DNA of 64,000 nucleotides from Boudabousia liubingyangii. GTDB lineage: Bacteria > Actinomycetota > Actinomycetes > Actinomycetales > Actinomycetaceae. Under the pieces are notes generated by a model. The model saw only the letters and a list, made by a program, of their open reading frames with translations, searched no databases and was not told where the DNA came from. Positions within the stretch are counted from its first letter, which is position 1; each line of letters begins with the position of its first letter. The position numbers were made by a program, and so were the translations under genes. Positions 36,857 through 45,340 of the stretch are shown here, one piece after another. The stretch covers positions 513,826-577,825 of the forward strand of contig NZ_MQSU01000001.1 of NCBI RefSeq assembly GCF_001907245.1. Reading direction: 5' to 3'.

Positions 36857-39142
36857 ATGACTAAATCGGAAAAGTCCGCCGGCGCATCCCGTTCACGCGC
36901 TTCTAGGTCTGAAAAGCCTAATGATAAGCAGCCGTCAAAGCCGGTACCTTCCCGTCGTTCACCGGTCGAAGACCGCAAGTCCCCGCGTCGCCATACCGCC
37001 AATAATCCTAAGAAGAAGAGTTGGTTTAAGCGCGGCCTGATGGGACTCTTGTGGCTGTTCTTAATCGGTGTCATCTTGGGTGGTATTACCGTTATTGCCT
37101 CGTTTATTCTGATTGATGTCCCCAAGGTTGATGATGCCGTGCGTCAGGAACGCACCGTAGTTACCTACGCTGACGGTAAGACTGAGATGGGTTCACTGTC
37201 TAAGATCAACCGTAAGATTATTGATACTTCTAAGATTCCGGCTTATGTGGGCCAGGCAGTGGTCGCCTCTGAAGACCGCACCTTCTTTAAGAATAATGGT
37301 GTTGACCTGAAGGGCATTGTGCGTGCCTTCTGGAATAACATCCGTGGCGGTAGCCGCCAGGGTGCTTCTACTTTGACCCAGCAGTACGTAGAGAATTACT
37401 ACACGGGTTCCCGCGGTGGTTATATCGGTAAGTACCGTGAAGCGATCTTGGCACTGAAGATTAATCAGTCTCAGACCAAGCAAGAAATTCTTAATAACTA
37501 CCTGAATACGATTTACTTCGGTCGTTCTGCCTACGGTATTGAGGCGGCGGCTAATGCTTACTTCAATAAGTCCGCTAAGGATCTGACGGTTTCTGAGGCG
37601 GCCTTGATTGCTGGCATTATTCCTGCCCCGTCTAAGTGGGATCCGGCTAAGAACCCTGAACAGGCTAAGAAGCGCTGGGAACGCGTAATTGCTTTGATGA
37701 AGGAAGATGGCTGGATTAGTGAGCAGCAGGCGAAGGAAGCCCAATTCCCCAAGTTCGTGGAAAAGTACACTTACGTTCGCCGTTCCGGTAACTCTGGTTA
37801 CTTGTTGGATCAGGCCGAGGCTGAGGCCGTGCGCCTAGCCGGTTTGAAGGAGAACGACCTTCAGACTGGTGGTTACCGCGTGGTCACCACGATTGATAAG
37901 AACCATCAGGAACAGATGGCTAAGGCTATTGCGGAAATGCCTGAGGGTGCCGCCCCGAACCTGCGCGTGGGCATGATTTCTGTTAATTCCACTACCGGTG
38001 CGATTTTGGCTGAGTTCCCCGGTAAGGATTACGGTAAGTCTCAGCGCAATATCGTGACGGAAGATATTTTGCACGCGGGCTCTACCTTTAAGCCCTTTGC
38101 TTTGATGGCAGCCTTGGAAGATGGGCGGACGCTTTACAGCAAGGTGAATGGTAATTCCCCGGCTTACTTCCCGGGTGGTTACGTGGCAAATAACTTTGGT
38201 GGCTATTCTTACGGGGTGGTTACTTTGCGTAAGGCCACCGCCATGTCGATCAACACTGCTTACCTGCGGTTGAACCGTCAGATTGGCCCAGAAAAGACCA
38301 AGGAAATGGCGATCCGCATGGGTATCCCAGCGGATACGGTCGGTTTGGATGAGAATCTTGTTAACGTTCTTGGTCCGGCTTCTGTGCACCTAGCGGATTT
38401 GGCTCAAGCTTATTCCACGCTGGGTAACTATGGTGCGGAAAATCCGGTTCATATTGTGGCCGAGATCCGTGACTCTAAGGGCCAGGTGGTCTATAAGGCG
38501 CCGCAGCCTAATAAGCAGGTGCTGCCCGCTAACACCGCAAAGCAGACGTTGAAGGCTATGCAGGATGTAGTTGCCTATGGTTCTGGCGAGGATGCTCGCA
38601 TCCGCGGTTGGAAGCCGGCTGGTAAGACTGGTACTTCCCAAGAAAATAAGTCGGCTTTGTTTGTGGGCTTGGTTCCTGGGGTTACGACCGTGATTGGCAT
38701 GTTCCAGGAGGGACCTGGCGGTGCGGAAGAGACGATTACGCCCTTTGGTGGTTTCCGTGAAATCACTGGTGGTTCTGTACCTACGCGGGTTTGGAAGGCG
38801 TATATGGAGCAGGCTTTGGAAGGTGTGGAACCAACTGAGTTTGAAGAGCCGGAACGTCCGATTAAGGTGCGTCGCGAGCCGGTAGCTCCGCAGCCGGAAG
38901 AGCAGGAAGAAGAAACACCTGAGGAAACTAAGGAAGCTCCAAAGGAAGAGCCAGCTCCGGCTCAGCCGGAGCAGCCGGCTCCGGCACCTAGTGAGCCCGC
39001 TCAGCCCGAACAGCCTAAGCCGCAGCCGGAAGAGCCCAAGCAGCCGGCGCCGGGCGATCAGAAGCAACCTGAAAAACCTCAGAATCAAAAGCAGGGGCAA
39101 TTAAAGCCGGGTAAGCCAGGTAAGGTTGGCAAAAACGGATAG
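36857..39142 (+). CDS. Class A penicillin-binding protein (glycosyltransferase and transpeptidase)
   Basis: The 761-residue wall synthase has a basic disordered N-terminus, a membrane helix (about 56-82), a GT51 domain (SEDRTFFKNNGVD, with the catalytic Glu, and RQGASTLTQQ) and a transpeptidase domain with active-site STFKPF (about 408), SMSIN and KTGTS (about 588). The last ~115 residues are a Pro/Glu/Gln/Lys-rich tail. The frame is open 26 codons further upstream, but the ATG at 36857 has AAAAAGG upstream and starts a typical PBP N-terminus. It polymerises and cross-links peptidoglycan outside the membrane. No partner gene is in the operon. Confidence 0.94.
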   Translation: MTKSEKSAGASRSRASRSEKPNDKQPSKPVPSRRSPVEDRKSPRRHTANNPKKKSWFKRGLMGLLWLFLIGVILGGITVIASFILIDVPKVDDAVRQERTVVTYADGKTEMGSLSKINRKIIDTSKIPAYVGQAVVASEDRTFFKNNGVDLKGIVRAFWNNIRGGSRQGASTLTQQYVENYYTGSRGGYIGKYREAILALKINQSQTKQEILNNYLNTIYFGRSAYGIEAAANAYFNKSAKDLTVSEAALIAGIIPAPSKWDPAKNPEQAKKRWERVIALMKEDGWISEQQAKEAQFPKFVEKYTYVRRSGNSGYLLDQAEAEAVRLAGLKENDLQTGGYRVVTTIDKNHQEQMAKAIAEMPEGAAPNLRVGMISVNSTTGAILAEFPGKDYGKSQRNIVTEDILHAGSTFKPFALMAALEDGRTLYSKVNGNSPAYFPGGYVANNFGGYSYGVVTLRKATAMSINTAYLRLNRQIGPEKTKEMAIRMGIPADTVGLDENLVNVLGPASVHLADLAQAYSTLGNYGAENPVHIVAEIRDSKGQVVYKAPQPNKQVLPANTAKQTLKAMQDVVAYGSGEDARIRGWKPAGKTGTSQENKSALFVGLVPGVTTVIGMFQEGPGGAEETITPFGGFREITGGSVPTRVWKAYMEQALEGVEPTEFEEPERPIKVRREPVAPQPEEQEEETPEETKEAPKEEPAPAQPEQPAPAPSEPAQPEQPKPQPEEPKQPAPGDQKQPEKPQNQKQGQLKPGKPGKVGKNG

Positions 39143-39189
39143 TTCCTCCCCGGGATTGCAAGCGATTCTCACCGATCGAAGGTAACAGT

Positions 39190-39219
39190 TTGACATCAAA
39201 ATAGCCCTAGTGTTATTAT
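39190..39219 (+). promoter_or_regulatory. Strong orphan promoter
   Basis: An exact TTGACA (39190-39195) and TATTAT (39214-39219, one mismatch to TATAAT) are 18 bases apart. No open reading frame follows; a terminator lies about 50 bases beyond the predicted start. Confidence 0.6.
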
Positions 39220-39225
39220 TTTGTT

Positions 39226-39311
39226 ACATCTTCATTGGAGTCTCCTTTCCTAGGTGTGGTGGCCTGGGATAGCTAAAACCCCCGTTCTACTAAGTAGAAC
39301 GGGGGTTTTTA
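39226..39311 (+). ncRNA. Candidate small RNA (~85 nt)
   Basis: The stretch begins about seven bases after the orphan -10 element and ends in a perfect terminator hairpin with T-run. It contains no ATG and no ribosome site. GGAGTCTCC near its start could form a small hairpin. I know of no named RNA matching it. Confidence 0.4.
39276..39310. terminator. Bidirectional terminator between PBP and rplI
   Basis: AAAACCCCCGTTCTAC, a three-base loop and GTAGAACGGGGGTTTTT form a perfect stem with A-run on the left and T-run on the right. It can end transcription from both sides, including the rpsF-rplI operon. Confidence 0.92.
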
Positions 39312-39331
39312 GTTTGCCTAGTTAGTTAAGC

Positions 39332-39778
39332 TCAGGCGTGGGCGACCTGTACCTGTACCTTGGCGTTAACGTCCTTTAGTAGGTTAACGGTAACGTCGGT
39401 AGCACCGGTGGTCTTGATCGGGTGTTCGATGACGATCTTGCGACGGTCAACGGACTGGCCTAGCTGTTCCTTGATTGCGGCAGCAATTTCTTCAGTGGAA
39501 ACTGCACCGAATAGGCGACCGGCTTCGGTAGCCGGGCGGGCTAGACGAACGATCTTACCCTGTAGCGCATCGCGTACGGCGCGGGCATCGTCTAGGTTGG
39601 CGATTTCGCGCTTGCGACGGGCAGCGGCCATCTGTTCTAGCTGCTGTCCAGCGCCCTTGGTCCACTTGACGGCTAGTTTGCGGGGGATTAGGTAGTTACG
39701 ACCGTAACCGTCCTTCACCTCAACAATGGAGCCAGCCTGTCCTAGGTTTGCAACGTCGTGAGTCAGAATGAGTTTCAT
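39332..39778 (-). CDS. rplI: 50S ribosomal protein L9
   Basis: The 148-residue protein has the L9 layout: a compact N-terminal RNA-binding domain (MKLILTHDVANLGQAGSIVEVKDGYGRNYLIP pattern, with the L9 signature G-x-x-G-x-x-V-x-V-x-x-G-Y-x-R-N-Y-L), a long connecting helix and a C-terminal domain (KLFGAVS-like RLFGAVSTEEIA). It is the last gene of rpsF-ssb-rpsR-rplI. Confidence 0.97.
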   Translation of the reverse strand: MKLILTHDVANLGQAGSIVEVKDGYGRNYLIPRKLAVKWTKGAGQQLEQMAAARRKREIANLDDARAVRDALQGKIVRLARPATEAGRLFGAVSTEEIAAAIKEQLGQSVDRRKIVIEHPIKTTGATDVTVNLLKDVNAKVQVQVAHA

Positions 39779-39798
39779 GTTGTCTGATTCCTTTCTGC

Positions 39799-40041
39799 TC
39801 AGCGGCCGGTGGTGGAGTAGGGCAGCAGAGCCATTTCGCGCGCATTCTTGATGGCGCGGGCTAGCTTGCGCTGTTCCTGAACGGAGACACCGGTAACGCG
39901 ACGAGCGCGAATCTTACCGCGGTCAGAGATGAACTTACGCAGTAGGGCAGTGTCTTTGTAGTCGATGTTTTCGATCTTAGCCGACTTGAGGGGGTTAGCC
40001 TTCTTCTTGATCGGCTTATTGCGAAGTGGCTGCTTCGCCAT
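39799..40041 (-). CDS. rpsR: 30S ribosomal protein S18
   Basis: The 80-residue basic protein has the S18 core [19 protein letters not shown] and [23 protein letters not shown]18 pairs with S6 on the 30S platform, and both are made from this operon. The N-terminus is Lys-rich ([12 protein letters not shown]). No zinc-binding CxxC is present, so it is the Cys-less form. Confidence 0.97.
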   Translation of the reverse strand: MAKQPLRNKPIKKKANPLKSAKIENIDYKDTALLRKFISDRGKIRARRVTGVSVQEQRKLARAIKNAREMALLPYSTTGR

Positions 40042-40120
40042 AGTGGTTCTCCTTAGAGGTAGTGCCTTGGCGTTGAGGACGGGTTTTGTCCTGGTTGTTA
40101 ACGCTTAGGCTGACATGAGT

Positions 40121-40672
40121 TTAGAAGGGCGGTTCGTCATCAAAGTTGGTGCCGGGGGCTGCTGCCCACGGATCATCAGCGGGAGCGGACTGGGCAGGCT
40201 GCTGATAGCCGCCGCCGTTACCGTAGTTCCCACCGCCAGCGTTGTTGCCACCGCCGTTGTAGCCATTGTTGTTGCCGTAGTTGCCGCGGCCACCACCGTT
40301 GTTGTCCCGCTGATTACGGGTAACGCTGGCGGTTGCGTAACGTAGCGAGGGGCCGATTTCGTCAACCTGCAGTTCAATGCTGGTGCGCTGTTCCCCTTCG
40401 CGAGTCTTATAAGTGTTGGAACCAAGGCGACCGGTGACGATCACGCGGGTTCCCTTACGTAGAGACTCGACAACATTTTCTGCTGCGTCGCGCCAGATGG
40501 AGCAGCGCATGAAGAGGGTCTCTCCATCGCGCCATTCGTTGGCTTGACGGTCAAAGGTGCGCGGGGTCGACGCGACCGTGAAGGATGCTACGGCTGCACC
40601 TGAGGGGGTGAATCGTAGTTCCGGATCATTGGTCAGGTTACCGATTAGGGTAATTGGGGTTTCGCCGGCCAT
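40121..40672 (-). CDS. ssb: Single-stranded DNA-binding protein
   Basis: The 183-residue SSB has the OB fold in the first ~110 residues ([28 protein letters not shown] pattern, then [18 protein letters not shown]). A Gly/Asn/Tyr-rich linker of repeated GGN units follows. The acidic tip ends DDEPPF, which recruits replication and repair partners. It sits between rpsF and rpsR, the usual place. Confidence 0.96.
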   Translation of the reverse strand: MAGETPITLIGNLTNDPELRFTPSGAAVASFTVASTPRTFDRQANEWRDGETLFMRCSIWRDAAENVVESLRKGTRVIVTGRLGSNTYKTREGEQRTSIELQVDEIGPSLRYATASVTRNQRDNNGGGRGNYGNNNGYNGGGNNAGGGNYGNGGGYQQPAQSAPADDPWAAAPGTNFDDEPPF

Positions 40673-40704
40673 TTGGACTCCTTTGACTAGCTAGTGGCTG
40701 GATT

Positions 40705-40992
40705 TCACGCTTCGGGGCGCATCAACTTGGTGCGCATAACCGTTTCGTTTAGGTTGAGCTGACGGTCTAGTTCGGCCGCGTGCTCGGGGGTGGTGGTCAT
40801 GTCGATGACGACGTAGATGCCTTCCGTCTTCTTGAGGATCGGGTAGGCCAGACGGCGCTTGCCCCAAACATCAAGGTTTTCGACGCTGCCGCCGTTGCTG
40901 GTAACAACGGTCAGTAGTTTCTCCATGGACGGGGCGACGGTACGTTCGTCGACCTCGGGGTCTAGGATCACCATTAGTTCGTAGTGACGCAT
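40705..40992 (-). CDS. rpsF: 30S ribosomal protein S6
   Basis: The 95-residue protein starts [21 protein letters not shown] and contains [20 protein letters not shown], typical of S6. The ATG at 40992 has AAGGAGG 11 bases upstream. An in-frame GTG at 41004 overlaps that ribosome site and is not usable. S6 binds S18 and heads the operon, with a structured leader upstream. Confidence 0.96.
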   Translation of the reverse strand: MRHYELMVILDPEVDERTVAPSMEKLLTVVTSNGGSVENLDVWGKRRLAYPILKKTEGIYVVIDMTTTPEHAAELDRQLNLNETVMRTKLMRPEA

Positions 40993-41110
40993 ACTTAAAC
41001 CCACCTCCTTTGGTCTTAGCGGTCACGGTCCATCCGTGACAGGAGGGTTGTATGTCTGTGCCGCTGTTTTTACACCGGGTGGTGTAGCCACAAACAGCAC
41101 GGGTCTAAGC
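40993..41110 (-). promoter_or_regulatory. Structured rpsF leader (possible S6:S18 autoregulatory site)
   Basis: On the minus strand upstream of rpsF, a GTCACGG/CCGTGAC hairpin (41022-41040) lies before the ribosome site. A second hairpin (TACACC paired with GGTGTA) presents CCG near its tip. Many rpsF leaders bind the S6:S18 pair through a CCG-containing hairpin to repress translation. The match here is by eye only. Confidence 0.35.
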
Positions 41111-41234
41111 ATATCAGGTATGCAGGTTTCCGGCTAGGCCCTTTTAAGCGAGGTTTACCTCATGTTTTAGCCAAAAAGCCCACGTTTCCACAAGCCGCAA
41201 AAAGTGGGGTTGAACGGGTGTCTTCCCGGGGACG

Positions 41235-42794
41235 TTACTTGGCTAGTTCGCGGGCTGCACTACGGTCGGGTTTGCCGTTTGCGTTTACGGGGATCTGGTC
41301 GACCAAAATTAGTCGCCGAGGCAGCTTAAACCGGGCAATCTTTCCGTCCAGGTATGCCTGGATTTCCTTAAGGGTGGGCGGGGTGCTGGGGTCGGCTGGT
41401 ACGGCCAGTAGGGTGATGAGTTCACCCCAATGTTGGTCCGGGGTCGCGGTGATTAGGGCCCCGTTGAGAGCGGGGTAGTCAGCTAGTGAGTTCTCAATTT
41501 CTAGTGGGTGGATATTTTCGCCACCACTGATAATAGTGTCAGCTTTTCGGCCCACAATGGTGAAGACACCGTCAACCCGGGTAACCATGTCGCCGGTCAA
41601 TAACCAGCCGTCAATGAAGCTTTCCGGAGCGGCGTTGTTTAGATATTGGGTGACTACGCCGGGGCCGCGTACGGCCAGCATGCCGGGGGTGCCTTCGGGG
41701 ACCTCGTGATTAGGGTCCGGGTTTTCAGTGTCTAGGACGCGCGCATCTACCCAGGGGAAGGGGTGGCCGACGCTGCCGGGGTGGCTGGTGGCGATCTCTG
41801 GGCTGGCGCAGATTCCGGCGCCGGCAGTTTCAGTCATGCCGTAGACATTGATGGGGTGTAGGCCCTTATGGTGTAGTGCGGTCATGAGCTCCACGGTGGG
41901 GGCAGAGCCGCCAATTAGTGGGCACCGGAAGTTGCTCAAGTTGACGGTTTCCCAGTTTTCTTGTCGTCGCATAGCGTCATACATGGTGGGTACGGCGAAC
42001 ATGATGCTAACCCGATATTCGGCTAGTGCGTCTAGTAGGTTGGCGGGGTGGAAGTCGGGGGCAATGATCAGGGTGCCACCGTTTGAGTACAGGTCATTGG
42101 TGGTGCCGTTGAAGCCGCCAATGTGACTGAAGGGGGCTACGGCCATTCCGGTGTCGTGATTACCGTATTCGAAAGAGTGGCGGAAGTTTTGCCAGCCCCA
42201 CCAGAGTTGCTGTTGCGTTAGTGCGACAGCCTTTGGGGTGTCGGTGGTGCCAGAGGTGAAGATGATCGCCGCTTCAAACCCGCGGTTTGTCGCTTCAGAG
42301 TAGTTGTCTGAGTTGACGCTTATTTGATATTCATAGCTGTCAATTCGGGCTTCTAGCTCGTTTAGTCCGATAATGATAGGTTGCGTTTGGGAGTCGTTGA
42401 AGATTTCCCTTAGTTCAGTTTCCCGTTCACTGTCGCATAGCAAAACCTGAGCCTGGGCATGCTGAGTTAGGCTCTTGATTTCCCGGGCGGTCAAACGCCA
42501 GTTGATCGGGATGATGGTGGCATTCAGTAGGGCGGTGGCCGTGTAGGTGAGCATGTGCCAGGCGGAGTTGTGGGCACAAACCATGACCCTACCCCCGGCT
42601 TCGATTCCGCATTCGGTCTGCAGGTAGTGCGCCAGTTTCTGAGTATCGGTCAGCGCCTGGGGGACGGTCCAGGTGCGGCGGACCCCACCAAGTCCCCGGG
42701 TTAGTTCCACTAGGCTGGGTCGCTCTGGGTGGCGGGCGGCAGCCCTAGCTAGGGTGCGCGCCGGGTTTAAGATGTTAGCGGCTAAAACTGTCAT
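41235..42794 (-). CDS. AMP-forming acyl-CoA synthetase / ligase
   Basis: The 519-residue adenylating enzyme has the AMP-binding P-loop IIFTSGTTDTPKAVALT (about 182-198), MYGMTETAG (A5 region), LLTGDMV and the C-terminal catalytic lysine in NGKPDRS (about 510). Such enzymes activate a carboxylic acid with ATP and join it to CoA. It resembles fatty-acid and O-succinylbenzoate ligases (MenE); with no menaquinone genes nearby the substrate is undetermined. It is a single gene upstream of, and on the same strand as, the rpsF operon, about 31 bases after lipA. Confidence 0.85.
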   Translation of the reverse strand: MTVLAANILNPARTLARAAARHPERPSLVELTRGLGGVRRTWTVPQALTDTQKLAHYLQTECGIEAGGRVMVCAHNSAWHMLTYTATALLNATIIPINWRLTAREIKSLTQHAQAQVLLCDSERETELREIFNDSQTQPIIIGLNELEARIDSYEYQISVNSDNYSEATNRGFEAAIIFTSGTTDTPKAVALTQQQLWWGWQNFRHSFEYGNHDTGMAVAPFSHIGGFNGTTNDLYSNGGTLIIAPDFHPANLLDALAEYRVSIMFAVPTMYDAMRRQENWETVNLSNFRCPLIGGSAPTVELMTALHHKGLHPINVYGMTETAGAGICASPEIATSHPGSVGHPFPWVDARVLDTENPDPNHEVPEGTPGMLAVRGPGVVTQYLNNAAPESFIDGWLLTGDMVTRVDGVFTIVGRKADTIISGGENIHPLEIENSLADYPALNGALITATPDQHWGELITLLAVPADPSTPPTLKEIQAYLDGKIARFKLPRRLILVDQIPVNANGKPDRSAARELAK

Positions 42795-42825
42795 CTCTTA
42801 TTGTTGTCTGGAACGGTTAGTTTAT

Positions 42826-43989
42826 TCAGCACCCGCAGCGGTTGCTGCCAGAAGTGCCGCAGCAGCCAGCACCAGCCGTAGTTCCAGCTGCGACCGCACC
42901 GGCCGTCGCCGGCGTGCCAGCAGCAGCGGCATTATCGCCCGCGTTTGCTACCGGGATGGAGTGTCCACCGCGCAGGTGCGGGTGGTTCATTAGTAGGCTG
43001 GCAGCTTCCTGGCGGGTGGTGCCCGCATTAGCTAGGTGTGACAGGCCTTCAGGGATTTCGCGTCCCAGCGCGACCATTGCTTCACCCCAGAGCTTGCCGG
43101 CACGGTAAGAGGAACGCACCATGGGGCCGGCCATAACACCCAGGAAGCCCATTTCCTTGGCGGTTTCTGAGAGGGCAATGAACTCTTCGGGGTGGACCCA
43201 GCGGTCAATGGGGTGGTGTAGGGGAGAGGGGCGCAGGTACTGGGTCAGGGTCAGTAGGTGGCAGCCGGACTCAGCTAGGTCGAACATGGCGTCTTCGATC
43301 TCGGCCCGAGTCTCACCCATGCCCAGGATCAGGTTGGACTTGGTGATTAGCCCGGCCTCGTTCGCGGCGTTAATGACCTCTAGGGAACGCTCGTAACGGA
43401 AGGCGGGGCGGATCTTCTTGAAGATACGGGGGACGGTTTCTAGGTTGTGACCAAAGACTTCGGGGCGCGAGCTGAAGACCTCTTCAAGGGCCGAGTCGTG
43501 GGCCTTCATGTCGTCGACTAGTAGTTCCACGCCGGTTTCGGGGCACTTTTCGTGGATGAGTCGGCAGGTTTCGGCGTACAACCAGGCGGCACCGTCGGGT
43601 AGGTCGTCGCGGGCCACACCGGTGATGGTGGCGTACTTGAGGCCTAGTTCCTTGACGGAGTCGGAGACGCGGGCGGGTTCGTCCTTGTCGTATTCGGTGG
43701 GCTTGCCGGTGGCAATGTCGCAGAAGTCGCAGCGGCGAGTACAGAAGGCGCCACCAATTAGGAAGGTTGCTTCACGGTCTTCCCAGCATTCGTAGATGTT
43801 GGGGCAGCCGGCCTCGGCACAGACGGTGTGTAGTCCGCGGCCAATGGATAGGGAGCGCATGTCCTCATATTCTTTGCCGGCTTTGGCGGTGGTGCGGATC
43901 CATTCGGGTTTGCGCTCGATGGGGCTTTGCGCGTTTTTGGCTTCTACGCGTAGTAGTTTGCGTCCTTCGCGATCTGGAATGGTGCTCAC
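42826..43989 (-). CDS. lipA: Lipoyl synthase with Cys-rich C-terminal tail
   Basis: The radical-SAM enzyme inserts two sulfurs into octanoyl groups on 2-oxoacid dehydrogenases and the glycine cleavage system. The auxiliary cluster is bound by Cys57, Cys62 and Cys68 and the radical-SAM cluster by CTRRCDFC (Cys83, Cys87, Cys90). RSSYRAG (near 294) supplies the conserved serine. The core ends near 320. A further ~65 residues are Ala/Gly/Thr-rich and finish in [12 protein letters not shown], with four cysteines in 12 residues, which is unusual. It overlaps lipB by four bases; the start is GTG. Confidence 0.94.
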   Translation of the reverse strand: MSTIPDREGRKLLRVEAKNAQSPIERKPEWIRTTAKAGKEYEDMRSLSIGRGLHTVCAEAGCPNIYECWEDREATFLIGGAFCTRRCDFCDIATGKPTEYDKDEPARVSDSVKELGLKYATITGVARDDLPDGAAWLYAETCRLIHEKCPETGVELLVDDMKAHDSALEEVFSSRPEVFGHNLETVPRIFKKIRPAFRYERSLEVINAANEAGLITKSNLILGMGETRAEIEDAMFDLAESGCHLLTLTQYLRPSPLHHPIDRWVHPEEFIALSETAKEMGFLGVMAGPMVRSSYRAGKLWGEAMVALGREIPEGLSHLANAGTTRQEAASLLMNHPHLRGGHSIPVANAGDNAAAAGTPATAGAVAAGTTAGAGCCGTSGSNRCGC

Positions 43990-44819
43990 GCTTGGTGTCC
44001 TTCCTGGGTGTTGCTGGCGGCAGTTTCTGCTTGGGTTGCGTCTGCCTGGGTTGCCGTGGCTTCTGCGCTTTCAGCTTGGCTCTGCTTTTCGGCGAGGGCG
44101 CGGGCGGCCTGTTCCAGCATACTTTCGGTCTGGGTGATGGGAGTTTCGGTAATTCCGGCCAGGCGGTCGGGTTCCCGTAGGGGTTGTAGGTCTTCGACGA
44201 TCTGCGGGATTAGGTGTTGGGCGGCTTGGGCCAGGGCGCCTTGTTCAGGTAGTTCAATCCCTTCGCCTTGGAGGGAGGCAACGCCCGCATCAGAGATGCC
44301 ACAGGGGATGATCTCTTCGAACTTAGAGAGGTCGGTGGTGACGTTTAGGGCGATCCCGTGCAGGGTGGTGGCCTGGGCGAACTTGACGCCAATGGCGCAG
44401 ATCTTACGTTCGGGCTTGGTGTCGGTGGCGGTTAGCCAGACGCCGGAGCGACCCTCAACGGTGGTGGTTTCTAGTCCGTAGCCTTCGCGTAGGGCGGCGA
44501 TGATGGATTGTTCTAGGCCGCGCACGTACTTGACGACGTCGACAGGTTCGGCGGCTTTGAAGATGGGGTAGAGGACTAGCTGGCCGGGGCCGTGGTAGGT
44601 GATGCGGCCGCCTCGGTCCACGTTGTGGACGGGGATGTGCGGGTTTTTGGCGTCGCCGGGTTGGGTGCGGCGACCGGCAGTGTAGGTGTCTTCATGCTCT
44701 AGGGCGATGATCGTGTCGGGCGCAATGCCGGCTACTACGTCTGCGTGGATCTGGTGTTGGAGCTGGTTAACCAGCTGATACTCCAGTGGGCCTTGAGGTA
44801 AGAGGTTAATAATTCGCAC
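43986..44819 (-). CDS. lipB: Octanoyltransferase LipB with C-terminal extension
   Basis: The first ~215 residues are LipB, which moves octanoate from acyl carrier protein to lipoyl domains: [35 protein letters not shown] (with the catalytic Lys) and the catalytic Cys in [13 protein letters not shown] ~60-residue tail rich in Ala, Gln, Glu and Thr follows and is not part of the family. The start is GTG. No ribosome site is visible, and TATCAT lies seven bases upstream, so the message may be leaderless. It is the first gene of lipB-lipA. Confidence 0.93.
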   Translation of the reverse strand: MRIINLLPQGPLEYQLVNQLQHQIHADVVAGIAPDTIIALEHEDTYTAGRRTQPGDAKNPHIPVHNVDRGGRITYHGPGQLVLYPIFKAAEPVDVVKYVRGLEQSIIAALREGYGLETTTVEGRSGVWLTATDTKPERKICAIGVKFAQATTLHGIALNVTTDLSKFEEIIPCGISDAGVASLQGEGIELPEQGALAQAAQHLIPQIVEDLQPLREPDRLAGITETPITQTESMLEQAARALAEKQSQAESAEATATQADATQAETAASNTQEGHQA

Positions 44820-45340
44820 GTTTTCTATGATAGTTCGCTTGCCTTAACTATGGGACTTATGGCCGGTCGCTTATTGGATTTTTCACCTTATATACGCATT
44901 TGGGAATAAAACCGAAATTGGGTCATGGGGTGGGTAGTTGATTGGTCAGAGTGTTTATGTGAGTCGGGTATGTATCCTCAGAGACTTCACTGTGATTAAG
45001 ATCTGCAGAATCGGTTGACAAAATGACTTTTTCAATTTTTATCGAGTGTGATTTGTGTTGACTTCTATCTGACAGAAACTCCTCCTTTTCCTTAATCTGT
45101 TCAATTTGAGCGAATTTATCGCGCAATAATATTTTGTTTTGAACATATCGAAACTAATTTGCTAACTGCATCTCAATTTCGTCACTAGTCTTTTTCGTAA
45201 ATAAGCCTTATGGTTGATGTCTTGTTACCAAAGTCCTAAGGATGCTGGATCGAAAAAGATGTTTTTGAAAAACCTCTTCAACCAGACGACCCAATGGGAC
45301 TGAGGAACGTCATCCCCTCAACACAGAACTAAGCCATTGG
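44820..45340. other. Intergenic region before the first adhesin gene
   Basis: This AT-rich 521-base gap lies between the divergent lipB and adhesin 1. TTGACA (45015-45020) with a weak TTTATC 17 bases on is a possible plus-strand promoter, giving a leader of about 290 bases. The 67-codon open frame on the minus strand (44923-45126) has no protein-like features. No ribosome site precedes the adhesin ATG. The last 50 bases share GGGACTGA and GGATG with the region before adhesin 3. Confidence 0.5.

Noticed and set aside
38390..39100. 236-codon open frame opposite the class A PBP
   Set aside because: Leu/Arg-rich shadow of the PBP's transpeptidase end and Pro/Glu-rich tail; the plus strand carries a complete, motif-bearing gene.
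43767..44180. 137-codon open frame opposite lipA and lipB
   Set aside because: Cys/Trp/Arg-rich shadow crossing the boundary of two well-supported genes.
44923..45126. 67-codon open frame in the lipB-adhesin 1 gap
   Set aside because: No ribosome site, no recognisable motif, AT-rich DNA where chance frames are common. The gap looks regulatory.
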